A stretch of 35,921 nucleotides of DNA from Clostridia bacterium (GTDB lineage: Bacteria; Bacillota; Clostridia; Christensenellales; Aristaeellaceae): assembly GCA_009784985.1 (NCBI GenBank), contig WQXF01000017.1, forward strand, positions 1 through 35,921. The letters are read 5' to 3'. Positions within the stretch are counted from its first letter, which is position 1. Every line of letters begins with the position of its first letter. Positions 1 through 7,611 of the stretch are shown here, piece after piece. The notes under the pieces were generated by a model. It had not been told where the DNA came from. It made no database searches and was given only the letters and a program-made list of their open reading frames with translations. Both the position numbers and the translations under genes were made by a program.

Positions 1-2
1 CG

Positions 3-1064
3 GTAAACGAAAAAAGCGGATTTACGATAAAATCAATCACAAACTATATCAGCATACCGGCGCTGTTTTGTGGCGGGTTTTGGGTTTTAACAATGGTTCT
101 TGGCGTAATGAACGGCATCAGGCTGCCCATGATGCTATCGGATACATTGGGCCGTTTTGGCCGCTGGGGTATTCTTACGCTGGCTATGGTTCCTTCCATC
201 CAATCGGGCACTGGGCCAAACTTTGCTTTGCCCATAGGCATATTGTGTGGCTCCCTAGCCGCCGCGTGCGCCATTCAATGGGGATTCGAAGGCTGGGGCT
301 TTATGTTTTTTGCGGTGTTCTTGGCTGTTTCTATTGCCATCATCATTGGGTATATCTACGGCAAGCTGATGAACGCGGTAAAAGGCTCCGAAATGGTGAT
401 CGCCACCTATACGGGCTTTGCCTTTGTGTTTCTGTTCTGTATGCTGTGGTATATACTGCCTTTTTCAGATCTTAGGCTGCGTTTGCCCATGGGGCAGGGC
501 CTGCGACAGGATGTGCAGATGGAGAGCATCGGCGCAAGGAGCATATTGGATAATTTGCTGCGCTTTGAAATAGGCGGCGTGGTTGTCCCTACGGGCATGC
601 TGTTGGTATTCTTTTTGGCCTGTTTTCTTGTATGGCTCTTTATGCGCTCCAAAACCGGCATAGCCATTACCGCGGGGGGAACCAATCCCATGTTTGCCAA
701 TGCTGCCGGTATCAATGTAAACCAAGGCCGAGTGTTTGCAAACATCCTATCCACAACCTTGGCTGCGGTGGGGATCATTGTGTATGCCCAGAGTTACGCG
801 TTTTTGCAGTATTACCAATTTGCATTGTTTACGGCCTTCACCGCTGTGGCCGCTATCATTATTGGAGGAGCGACGGTAAGGCGGGCGAAAATTTTCCACG
901 TCATCCTGGGGTGTTTGATATTCCAGGGCATTTCGGCCACCACCCCCCCCGTTGCCAACGCCCTCTTTGCCGGCACCGAACTGCCCGAAACCATACGCAC
1001 CATTGTGCAAAACGGTGTGATACTTTATGCCCTGATGCAGGTAAAAGGGGGAAAAAGTAAATGA
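3..1064 (+). CDS. ABC transporter permease, sugar/nucleoside type (5' end outside window)
   Basis: Integral membrane subunit of an importer of the RbsC/LivH-like superfamily (BPD_transp_2), used for sugars, nucleosides or related solutes. The frame is open from the first bases of the window, so the true start lies upstream; 353 codons are visible. The protein is almost entirely hydrophobic helices, and near its C-terminal third carries the family signature with AAGINVNQGRV followed by an IIIGGAT segment. It ends in an ATGA overlap with a second permease, so the two are translationally coupled and probably form a heterodimeric channel, as in BMP-family nucleoside systems. The ATPase and binding protein must lie upstream. 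The family is certain by motif; the substrate is unknown. Confidence 0.85.
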   Translation, partial: VNEKSGFTIKSITNYISIPALFCGGFWVLTMVLGVMNGIRLPMMLSDTLGRFGRWGILTLAMVPSIQSGTGPNFALPIGILCGSLAAACAIQWGFEGWGFMFFAVFLAVSIAIIIGYIYGKLMNAVKGSEMVIATYTGFAFVFLFCMLWYILPFSDLRLRLPMGQGLRQDVQMESIGARSILDNLLRFEIGGVVVPTGMLLVFFLACFLVWLFMRSKTGIAITAGGTNPMFANAAGINVNQGRVFANILSTTLAAVGIIVYAQSYAFLQYYQFALFTAFTAVAAIIIGGATVRRAKIFHVILGCLIFQGISATTPPVANALFAGTELPETIRTIVQNGVILYALMQVKGGKSK

Positions 1065-2560
1065 AAACCATGCAGCTTTCAAAAGTGAAGGATTTGGTTC
1101 TGGACAACATCGTTGTCATTCTCTTCGCGGCGCTAGTTATTTTTGGAATCAGCACCTCCGGCGGCGGCCTGATGGGGAACTTCTCCATTTACTTTCAAAC
1201 CCTTTTCCGCGATCTGCTCGTGCGGGTGTTCCGCAATAGCTTCCTGGTGATGTCCCTTGTGATCCCGGTGATTGCGGGCCTTGGGCTTAACTTTGGCATC
1301 GTGGTTGGAGCCATAGCGGGCCAAACCGCCCTCATCTTTTTGCGTTATATGGGCCACTACTACCCCGCCCTGGGCGGCATCAGCGGATTTTTCCTGGCCC
1401 TCCTTTTGGCGTTGCCCCTGGCGGTGATGTTTGGCTGGCTTACGGGCAAGCTGTACAACAAAGTACGGGGCCAAGAGATGATTGCGGGCCTGATCGTCAG
1501 CTTTTTTGCCGCCGGTTTGTATAACTTTGTGTTTATGTTTGCAGTGGGCTACATCATTCCGGTGGACGGCTTAAACCCCATCATCATCCCCGAGAATTCC
1601 CAGGGCATAGCCGCAGGTGTCCGCATGACGGTGGATCTGGGTACCATCAGGGGTTCCATTGACAGCCTGATCCAAATACCCCTCCTGCACCTGATTTTGG
1701 TGCTTTCCATCGTGATGAAGTGCTACTTTGTGTATAAACATGTACGTGCGTTCAACAAAACGAAAGGGGTACTGGTTGTTCCGGCTGCAAGCATGGCTTT
1801 TATCATTGCTTTGGTTGTGTTGGGCGCACTGAACGTTGGCGGGAATATTGCCGCCATCCTGGGTTTGCTGGGCATCGTATGTCTTTTGGGTTTGCTGATC
1901 TATTTCTGTTTGGCGCATAAGCGCAAAAACCCCGATCAAGCCCCAGCAGGCACGACAACCGTGATATTTACCAGCGTTATGGCCGCTGTGCTTTCTTTGT
2001 GGGCCGCTTACAACATCTTTCTTAACACGGGCCTTACCAGCCCCTTGGCAGGCAGAGCGCCCGTGGTGACGGCGCTGTTTAGTGTCGCCCTCTTCCTGTT
2101 TACCGGTTATCTGATGAAAACCAAGCTGGGGCAGGATTTCCGCGCTGTTGGCCAAAACCAGCATATCGCCGAGGTAGCGGGCATCAACGTGAATAAAACC
2201 CGTATTATCGCCACCATATTGTCCACTGTGTTTGCCGCATGGGGTATGATCATCTTTTTGCAGAACATGGGCACGATGAGCGTGTACGAAAGCCACCGGA
2301 ACATCGGCCTCTTTGCCGTGGCGTCTATCCTTGTGGGCGGCGCGTCCACATCCCGCGCGAGCCTACGAAACGTGATTGTGGGCGTCATTCTGTTTAACGC
2401 AATGGCCATCGTGGCCCCCGACATTGGCAGGTATGTGTTTGGTGAACCCGTCATGGGCGAGTATTTCCGCTCCTTTATGCAGTATGCCGCTATAGGCCTT
2501 GCCCTTGGTCTCTATGCATGGCGGGCCATCAAAGCCAGCCAAAACCAGAATACGTTATAA
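1061..2560 (+). CDS. ABC transporter permease, sugar/nucleoside type, with enlarged middle section
   Basis: Second permease of the same importer. The start ATG overlaps the stop of the previous gene (ATGA). It has the family signature in its C-terminal part (VAGINVNKTRI, then ASILVGGAS). At 499 residues it is about 150 longer than usual RbsC/NupP-type permeases of roughly 320-350. The surplus sits in the middle, around residues 210-345, and looks like extra hydrophobic helices joined by a basic loop (KRKNPDQ). The codon use matches the neighbours and no frameshift is visible, so the insertion looks genuine. The substrate cannot be told from the sequence. Confidence 0.85.
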   Translation: MKTMQLSKVKDLVLDNIVVILFAALVIFGISTSGGGLMGNFSIYFQTLFRDLLVRVFRNSFLVMSLVIPVIAGLGLNFGIVVGAIAGQTALIFLRYMGHYYPALGGISGFFLALLLALPLAVMFGWLTGKLYNKVRGQEMIAGLIVSFFAAGLYNFVFMFAVGYIIPVDGLNPIIIPENSQGIAAGVRMTVDLGTIRGSIDSLIQIPLLHLILVLSIVMKCYFVYKHVRAFNKTKGVLVVPAASMAFIIALVVLGALNVGGNIAAILGLLGIVCLLGLLIYFCLAHKRKNPDQAPAGTTTVIFTSVMAAVLSLWAAYNIFLNTGLTSPLAGRAPVVTALFSVALFLFTGYLMKTKLGQDFRAVGQNQHIAEVAGINVNKTRIIATILSTVFAAWGMIIFLQNMGTMSVYESHRNIGLFAVASILVGGASTSRASLRNVIVGVILFNAMAIVAPDIGRYVFGEPVMGEYFRSFMQYAAIGLALGLYAWRAIKASQNQNTL

Positions 2561-2570
2561 AGAGGACTGC

Positions 2571-3311
2571 ATGAGAACAAAAAAATGGATCGCTATGATA
2601 TGTGCGCTCTTTTGTGCTCTGCATATTGCTGCCCCGCAAGTTGAGGCGGAAACACATCACGGATTCTTAGTGCAAAAAAGCGTTGAGGTAACGGAAACCT
2701 TAGGAAAGATGGCTGCTAGCGAAGAATATCTATCCTTTTTCTTCATCGATCGGCCTACTGTTGGCGAGTTGGCGAAGAACATTGGCGCCGGTGATTTTGG
2801 CAAACCGGATGAAGCCGTCATCATTCAATTCTCAACGGCATCGGAAGAGTTGTTATGGCAGTTAGTGATTGCAAACCTAATGGATTACGACCCTTCAATC
2901 GATCTTTCCCTGTTTGCTGATACGGAGGTCAAGGAAATGGTGATGGCGCGGATGATCCGCAACATACCATTTCAGTTGTTAGCCCGCCATGGCCAGGCTT
3001 GGATCGCGCTGAACACCGTCGTTGCTTTGGTGGGGGAAGATGATTTGCCCGAAGGCCTGAGCGGCCAAACGTATGTGGCGCTCGTTTATCATGAAGCGCA
3101 GGTAGTTTCTCTTATTACGTTTTTTCCCAATGACAGATGGCGTTTTGTATCCTATAGTGCGCATTTCATACCCTACGACTCAAATCTGGGCACAGGAACC
3201 ATACAAGAACTACTGAGCGCCGAACTTGTTGGGTGGGAAAAGATTGTTTGGGATAGCTTGCGGATCATATCGCTTACGAGTGAGGAAGTATCGGGCCTAC
3301 TTTCGAAATGA
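2571..3311 (+). CDS. Secreted protein of unknown function
   Basis: A 246-residue protein. The chosen ATG lies 10 nt after the stop of the permease gene and follows AGAGGA; an in-frame ATG 72 nt upstream lies inside the permease gene and would lack a signal peptide. Residues 1-26 form a classical signal peptide: MRTKK, a hydrophobic core, then a VEA cleavage site, with no lipobox cysteine. The mature part is soluble-looking, with alternating acidic and hydrophobic segments and no catalytic motif that I recognise. It may be cotranscribed with the permeases, but it does not resemble a solute-binding protein in length or motifs. A terminator-like hairpin follows directly. Confidence 0.7.
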   Translation: MRTKKWIAMICALFCALHIAAPQVEAETHHGFLVQKSVEVTETLGKMAASEEYLSFFFIDRPTVGELAKNIGAGDFGKPDEAVIIQFSTASEELLWQLVIANLMDYDPSIDLSLFADTEVKEMVMARMIRNIPFQLLARHGQAWIALNTVVALVGEDDLPEGLSGQTYVALVYHEAQVVSLITFFPNDRWRFVSYSAHFIPYDSNLGTGTIQELLSAELVGWEKIVWDSLRIISLTSEEVSGLLSK

Positions 3312-3319
3312 TGAAAAGT

Positions 3320-3364
3320 CTAAAGGGAACGTATTGGCAAACGCCGGTACGTTCTTTAGCTTCT
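3320..3364 (+). terminator. Hairpin closing the permease/secreted-protein unit
   Basis: CTAAAG and AACGTA (3320-3333, separated by a GG bulge) pair with TACGTTCTTTAG (3348-3359) across a 14-nt loop. The T-rich tail is weak (CTTCTAATTT). The position 9 nt after the stop codon supports a terminator role. Confidence 0.5.
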
Positions 3365-3389
3365 AATTTCCGCGCTCATGCGTTATAAT
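3361..3389 (+). promoter_or_regulatory. Possible promoter of the methyltransferase/dehydratase/MATE operon
   Basis: A perfect -10 TATAAT at 3384-3389 lies about 30 nt upstream of the methyltransferase start. The -35 (TTCTAA, 17-nt spacing) is poor, so only the -10 is well supported. Confidence 0.45.
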
Positions 3390-3419
3390 AAAGCTACGCC
3401 AAACAACAGGGAGGCCCTC

Positions 3420-4190
3420 ATGCAACAGATCACCAGCCTGCAAAATCCGCGTGTCCGCGCACTGCGCGGGCTGCAAGACAAAAAGCGCCGCCAAATCGAA
3501 GGGCGCTTTTTGGTCGAGGGCGGCAAGCTGGTGGGGGAGGCCCTTGCCCACACCGTGGTGCACACAGTGGTGGTAGAAGAGGAAAAGGCCGGGCATTTTG
3601 TTGCCCTGTTAGAGGCGTTGTTTGCAGCGGGCGCTCAGGTGCTTGTTTCGCCACGGCGTGTGTTGGAAGCCCTTTGCGAAACCAAGACACCCCAGGGCAT
3701 CGTGGCCGAAGTGGACATGCCAGAACCTCAGGCATCAGCCGGATATTTGGTAGCCATGGATGGCGTGCAGGATCCCGGCAATGTGGGGGCAATCATCCGA
3801 ACGGCGGATGCCGCGGGATTCGATGGTGTGCTGCTAGGCCCCACTTGCGCCGATCCTTTCGGAGCCAAGGCCCTTCGCGGGAGCATGGGTTCAATCTTTC
3901 GTGTGCCGGTGATTCAAACAGAGGAGCTTGCCGAAAAGTTGGCGGCTCTGCGCAGGGAAGGATATGCCGTGCTAAGCACCCAATTGGATGGAGAAGATTT
4001 TTTTGAGCGGGGCCCGTTGCCAACCAAGCTGGTGCTGGTGATTGGCAGCGAGGCCGAAGGCGTGTCCGCCCAGATCAGAACCCTGGCCACCCACCGCCTG
4101 CGCCTACCCATGGGCGGTGGCGCGGAATCCCTAAACGCGGCGGTGGCGGCGGGGATTATGATGTATGATCTATCGAGAGAGAGGGAATGA
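3420..4190 (+). CDS. SpoU/TrmH-family RNA 2'-O-methyltransferase (YsgA/RlmB-like)
   Basis: SAM-dependent enzyme that methylates ribose 2'-OH in tRNA or rRNA. The ATG follows GGGAGG; an in-frame ATG 42 nt upstream has no such site. The N-terminal part (residues 1-100) resembles the substrate-binding domain of this family (ITSLQNPRVRAL, then FLVEGGKLV). The knotted SPOUT domain follows with its three motifs: DPGNVGAIIRTADAAG near residue 118, VIGSEAEG near 206 and SLNAAVAAGI near 237. The length of 256 residues is normal. The stop overlaps the threonine dehydratase start region. The exact target nucleotide cannot be assigned; a second member of the family lies at 26663-27391. Confidence 0.9.
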   Translation: MQQITSLQNPRVRALRGLQDKKRRQIEGRFLVEGGKLVGEALAHTVVHTVVVEEEKAGHFVALLEALFAAGAQVLVSPRRVLEALCETKTPQGIVAEVDMPEPQASAGYLVAMDGVQDPGNVGAIIRTADAAGFDGVLLGPTCADPFGAKALRGSMGSIFRVPVIQTEELAEKLAALRREGYAVLSTQLDGEDFFERGPLPTKLVLVIGSEAEGVSAQIRTLATHRLRLPMGGGAESLNAAVAAGIMMYDLSRERE

Positions 4191-4192
4191 CC

Positions 4193-5389
4193 ATGAGCGT
4201 AACGCTAGCCGATGTCATCCGCGCTAGGCAGGTACTGCACGGTGTTGTGCATAAAACCGATTTGGTGCCCTCCCAGGTACTCAGCGGCGAGGGCAGGGAA
4301 GTCTATCTCAAATCCGAATCCCTTCAGCAAACCGGCTCTTTTAAAGCCCGGGGCGCTCATGTGCGGATTGCCGGGCTAAGCAAGGAGGAGCGTGCCCGTG
4401 GGGTGATCGCCGGTTCGGCGGGCAATCACGCCCAGGGTGTGGCGTTGGCGGCCCGCCATTTTGGTGTGCAGGCCACCATCGTGATGCCCGAAGGCGCTCC
4501 CCTGGCCAAGGTTGCAGCCACCCGTGAGTTGGGGGCCAAGGTGGTATTGCATGGCGGCGGTTACGACGATGCGTACAAACACGCCGTATCCCTGCAACAG
4601 GAAACCGGCGCGGTGTACATTCATCCCTTTACCGATCCGCTGGTGATCGCAGGCCAGGGGACCGTTGGTTTGGAAATCATGGATGATCTGCCCGATGCCG
4701 ATACCGTGGTGGTGCCGGTGGGCGGCGGCGGGCTGATTGCGGGGATTGCCGTAGCGGTAAAGGCGATGAGTCCCCAAACCCGGGTTGTGGGTGTGGAGGC
4801 CAGCGGCGCGGCCAGCATGCGCGCATCGCTGCTGGCCGGACGGATTATATCGTTGGAGCACAGCAACACCATTGCCGACGGCATCGCGGTCAAAACCCCA
4901 GGTGAGGAAGCTTTTGCCATCTGCCGGGAGTTTGTAGACGAAATCGTAACCGTGGACGACGACGAGATCGCCCAAACCATTTTGTTTTTGCTGGAGCGCT
5001 GCAAAATCGTTACCGAGGGTGCGGGCGCGGTGACGGTAGCGGCCATCATGGGCGGCAAGTTTGATTGCCGGGGCAAGGTGGCCGCTGTGCTCTCCGGCGG
5101 GAATATTGACGTAACGGTGATCTCTAACATCATCGACAAGGGCTTGCTGAAGGCTGGCCGCCGGGCCAAGATCCACACCGTGATTGAAGACAAACCCGGC
5201 CGCCTGAACCGGGTGCTCAAAGTGGTGTCCGAATGCGGAGCTAATGTGGTATCCGTGCAGCACGACCGGGCTCATCTGGAGGCGGGCATCGGCCATGCGC
5301 TGCTGGAACTTGTGTTAGAAACCCAAGACAGGGAGCATGTGGGCCGGGTGGTTCAAGCCCTGGAGCATCAGGGGTTTCGTATATCATGA
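4193..5389 (+). CDS. ilvA: Threonine dehydratase (threonine ammonia-lyase) with C-terminal ACT-like domain
   Basis: PLP enzyme converting L-threonine to 2-oxobutanoate and ammonia, either for isoleucine synthesis or threonine catabolism (IlvA/TdcB). The PLP lysine is K51 in SFKARGA; the phosphate-binding glycine loop is VGGGGLIAGIA near residue 180. The last 75 residues (IEDKPGRLNRVLKVV onward) look like an ACT-type regulatory domain, as in the approximately 400-residue clostridial enzymes. Two starts are possible: the ATG at 4187 overlaps the preceding stop (ATGA) but sits directly on the GAGGGA ribosome binding site; the ATG at 4193 has a proper 6-nt spacing and is preferred. The last codons overlap the MATE gene by ATGA. 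No other isoleucine genes are nearby, so a catabolic or biosynthetic role is open. Confidence 0.9.
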   Translation: MSVTLADVIRARQVLHGVVHKTDLVPSQVLSGEGREVYLKSESLQQTGSFKARGAHVRIAGLSKEERARGVIAGSAGNHAQGVALAARHFGVQATIVMPEGAPLAKVAATRELGAKVVLHGGGYDDAYKHAVSLQQETGAVYIHPFTDPLVIAGQGTVGLEIMDDLPDADTVVVPVGGGGLIAGIAVAVKAMSPQTRVVGVEASGAASMRASLLAGRIISLEHSNTIADGIAVKTPGEEAFAICREFVDEIVTVDDDEIAQTILFLLERCKIVTEGAGAVTVAAIMGGKFDCRGKVAAVLSGGNIDVTVISNIIDKGLLKAGRRAKIHTVIEDKPGRLNRVLKVVSECGANVVSVQHDRAHLEAGIGHALLELVLETQDREHVGRVVQALEHQGFRIS

Positions 5390-6783
5390 GCAGAAACGCT
5401 TATGACCTAACCCAGGGGGGCATCCTGCGCAAGCTGCTGCTGGTGGCCGTCCCCATCATGGCTACCTCCTTTATGCAGATGGCTTATAACCTTACGGACA
5501 TGTTTTGGCTGGGCCGGGGCGTTAGCAGCGAGGCCGTGGCCGCCTCGGGCAGTGCGGGCATGTTCCTTTGGCTCTCCATGGCCCCTATGCTGGTGGGGCG
5601 GTTGGGCGCCGAAATCGGCGTATCTCAAAGCCTTGGCCGCAAGGATATGGCCGCCGCCCGGGGGTATGCCCAAAACGCCATCTTTTTGGCGATGGTGTTG
5701 GGTTTGGCCTATGGGCTGCTGCTGATGCTGGGCAGCGAGCCGCTGATTGGCGTGTATGCCATACAGGAGGCCAGCTTGGCCAATAGCGCCGCGGCCTACC
5801 TGGCCATCGTGGGCGCGGGCATCCCCTTTCAATTTGTAAGTGCCGCCATTACCGGCATATTCAATGGCTCTGGCAATTCCAGGCTTTCTTTTTGGGCCAA
5901 TGCCACGGGCCTGGCCCTCAACATGATCCTGGATCCCCTGCTGATCTTGGGGGCGGACTGGGGCATTGTGGGCGCGGCGGCGGGTACGGTGTTTTGCCAG
6001 ATGGTGGTGTGCGCCCTGTTTTTGATATTCCTGAAGCGGCACAAAAAGCGGCCCTTTGCTGCCTTTTCACTGCGAATCAAGCCGGCATGGAAACCCACGG
6101 CCCAGATATTACGCTGGAGTGTGCCCGTGGGCCTGGAAAGCGGGCTTTTTACGGTGCTCACAATGGTCACCACCCGTTTGGTGGCTGGCTTTGGCGGTGA
6201 AGCTTTGGCGGTATCCCGGGTGGGCTCCCAAATAGAATCGTTGTCCTGGCTGATCGGCGGTGGATTCGGCAGTGCTGTGACTGCTTTTGTGGGGCAAAAC
6301 TTTGGCGCGGGCAAGTGGTCCCGGGTACATCGTGGTTTTTCGATGGCGGTTTGGTCGATGGTGGTTTGGGGCGCGCTGGTTACCGTCCTTATGTTTTTTG
6401 GCGGAAGGCAATTGTACGCCGCTTTTTTGCGGGAGCCCGAAATACACGCCATGGGCGCCGTATACTTACGGATACTGGCCCTTTCCCAGCTGGCCATGTG
6501 CCTGGAGGGCATATCGGCCAGTGCGTTCCGTGGTGTTGGCAAAACAGTGCCCCCTGCGGTGATCTCTATTGCTTGCAATGTGCTGCGGGTGCCTTTGGCG
6601 TACGTGCTGGCATCTACGGAATTGGGGCTTAACGGCGTGTGGTGGGCGATATCCATAGGCGGCGGTGTGCGCGGCCTGTTGATACTGGCCTGGTATTTGC
6701 TGCACGCGCGAAGCCAGCCCAAGGCCGACGTTGCCCCGAAGCAATACTTTTGTGTTGACACGCCGCAAAATGGCGCGGTATAA
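5386..6783 (+). CDS. MATE family multidrug/Na+ efflux transporter
   Basis: A 465-residue integral membrane exporter coupled to Na+ or H+ gradients. The N-terminus has the typical LTQGGILRKLLLVAVPIMAT opening and about twelve predicted helices in two homologous halves. The family signature of helix 1-2 (LTDMFWLGRG) and the ISASAFRGVGKT segment in the second half are visible. It is translationally coupled to threonine dehydratase through ATGA. The substrate is unknown. The stop codon is contained in the -10 hexamer of a strong rightward promoter (6755-6784), so the next transcription unit begins exactly where this gene ends. Confidence 0.9.
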   Translation: MSRNAYDLTQGGILRKLLLVAVPIMATSFMQMAYNLTDMFWLGRGVSSEAVAASGSAGMFLWLSMAPMLVGRLGAEIGVSQSLGRKDMAAARGYAQNAIFLAMVLGLAYGLLLMLGSEPLIGVYAIQEASLANSAAAYLAIVGAGIPFQFVSAAITGIFNGSGNSRLSFWANATGLALNMILDPLLILGADWGIVGAAAGTVFCQMVVCALFLIFLKRHKKRPFAAFSLRIKPAWKPTAQILRWSVPVGLESGLFTVLTMVTTRLVAGFGGEALAVSRVGSQIESLSWLIGGGFGSAVTAFVGQNFGAGKWSRVHRGFSMAVWSMVVWGALVTVLMFFGGRQLYAAFLREPEIHAMGAVYLRILALSQLAMCLEGISASAFRGVGKTVPPAVISIACNVLRVPLAYVLASTELGLNGVWWAISIGGGVRGLLILAWYLLHARSQPKADVAPKQYFCVDTPQNGAV

Positions 6784-6784
6784 T
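6755..6784 (+). promoter_or_regulatory. Strong consensus promoter, rightward, of the putative antisense RNA
   Basis: Perfect -35 TTGACA (6755-6760) and perfect -10 TATAAT (6779-6784) at 18-nt spacing, overlapping the MATE stop codon. The expected start is near 6791, immediately before the inverted repeat at 6793. It points against the small gene at 6821-6916 and could alternatively serve the NUDIX gene 270 nt downstream. Confidence 0.75.
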
Positions 6785-6790
6785 GCAATC

Positions 6791-6862
6791 AGCGGATGGG
6801 CTTTCTATCAATGGCCCAGGCTACTTGCGGTTGCGGTGTTCGAGCAGTGCAACCGCTTTCCT
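6791..6862 (+). ncRNA. Putative antisense (type I antitoxin-like) RNA, locus 1
   Basis: Predicted from the consensus promoter just upstream and a hairpin GCGGTTGC (6827-6834)/GCAACCGC (6849-6856) followed by TTTCCT. The RNA would be about 70 nt long, would start with the repeat CGGATGGGCTTT and would be complementary to the last third of the small minus-strand gene. Termination at this hairpin is uncertain because the T-tract is short. Confidence 0.45.
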
Positions 6863-6975
6863 AATCTCAGCGATAAGCCGCGCAAGTGCGTTCATCAAGC
6901 CGATCAGGTTTCGCATCAGGCCTCACCTCCCTTCCTCCCTGGACGAGGGGAACGGATACCGGTAAAGCCCATCCG
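6793..6975. repeat. 12-bp inverted repeat flanking the small gene of locus 1
   Basis: CGGATGGGCTTT (6793-6804) and its exact reverse complement AAAGCCCATCCG (6964-6975). The two arms lie near the 5' ends of the predicted opposing transcripts, so each RNA starts with the same sequence, and a full-length RNA could pair its own ends. Confidence 0.8.
6821..6916 (-). CDS. Small 31-residue amphipathic peptide, putative type I toxin (locus 1)
   Basis: A 31-codon frame from ATG (6914-6916) to TAG. It is preceded by a long purine-rich ribosome binding site containing GGGAGGTGAGGCC (6919-6931), the same 13-nt block found in front of the small peptide gene at 11152. The peptide begins MRNLIGLMNALARLIAEI and ends in basic residues (HRNRK), forming an amphipathic helix rather than a clear membrane span. 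No known family is recognised. It is countered by a consensus promoter on the opposite strand and flanked by a 12-bp inverted repeat. The coding call rests on the strong ribosome binding site and the shared architecture; a purely structural RNA is possible. Confidence 0.5.
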   Translation of the reverse strand: MRNLIGLMNALARLIAEIRKAVALLEHRNRK

Positions 6976-7004
6976 TCGGCAGCCAAGCGAATGGCTACAC
7001 AAAC

Positions 7005-7013
7005 AGAATAGCA
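7005..7013 (-). promoter_or_regulatory. Extended -10 promoter for the small gene of locus 1
   Basis: On the minus strand TGC-TATTCT forms an extended -10 element about 90 nt upstream of the small gene. The -35 is weak (ACGCAA at 16 nt). Confidence 0.4.
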
Positions 7014-7053
7014 CAGATTTCGACAATTGCGTATACAGAATGGAGATTGCACG

Positions 7054-7611
7054 GTGAAAAGTACGGCCTATCCGCTAGGTGTTTTAAAACAATACAAGTA
7101 CGTGGTGGTGTTCGCGCGCCATCAAAACCGCTGGGTGTTTTGCCGCCACGCCACCCGCGCTACCTGGGAAGCCCCTGGTGGACACATCGAGCCCGGCGAG
7201 GCCCCGGAGCAGGCCGCACAGCGCGAGCTGCAAGAAGAAACCGGCGCCATACGATACTCGCTGACACCGGTATGCGATTACTGGGCTTGCAGGGAGCCTC
7301 ACGAGGTGCAATACGAATGTGAGCGCATCACCCACGACAATGGGCAGGTGTTTTTGGCGGAGATTGAAGAGATGGGCCCGTTGCCGCCCGGCAGTGAGAT
7401 GGGGGAAGTTGCGCTTTTTGATGATCTGCCGGAGCGCTTGACCTATCCGGATATTGCGTGGGAGATCTTCCCCGCAATATCCCGCGCCACCTTGATGCCG
7501 GTCACCGAGGCCTGCATCAGCCCCCTGGTGATGCCCGCCCCATCGCCGATGGCATACAGGCCCGACACCCCGGTCTCAAACCGGTTGTCCACCAGCACCT
7601 TCGATGAATAA
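7054..7611 (+). CDS. NUDIX hydrolase
   Basis: Hydrolase of nucleoside diphosphates linked to another moiety. The complete Nudix box lies at residues 43-65: G43, E49, R57-E58, E61-E62 and G64, matching GX5EX7REUXEEXGU. The GTG start has GGAG 8 nt upstream; the TTG or ATG starts further upstream lack a site. The length of 185 is longer than the about 155 of YtkD-like relatives; the excess corresponds to the last 169 nt, which run antisense into the FAD oxidoreductase gene. The C-terminus therefore is probably a run-on after loss of the original stop. The substrate is unknown; oxidised nucleotide cleansing is only one possibility. Confidence 0.8.
   Translation: MKSTAYPLGVLKQYKYVVVFARHQNRWVFCRHATRATWEAPGGHIEPGEAPEQAAQRELQEETGAIRYSLTPVCDYWACREPHEVQYECERITHDNGQVFLAEIEEMGPLPPGSEMGEVALFDDLPERLTYPDIAWEIFPAISRATLMPVTEACISPLVMPAPSPMAYRPDTPVSNRLSTSTFDE

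Noticed and set aside
1571-2296. 241-codon minus-strand frame
   Set aside because: Antisense to the second ABC permease; histidine- and glutamine-rich composition typical of a shadow frame, no ribosome binding site.
4376-5296. 306-codon minus-strand frame
   Set aside because: Antisense to threonine dehydratase, whose catalytic motifs are intact; the frame looks like a codon-bias shadow.
5829-6788. 319-codon minus-strand frame
   Set aside because: Mirrors the MATE gene; no domain or ribosome binding site.
7450-7481. Palindrome as a rho-independent terminator
   Set aside because: No T-run on either strand and located inside both coding frames.
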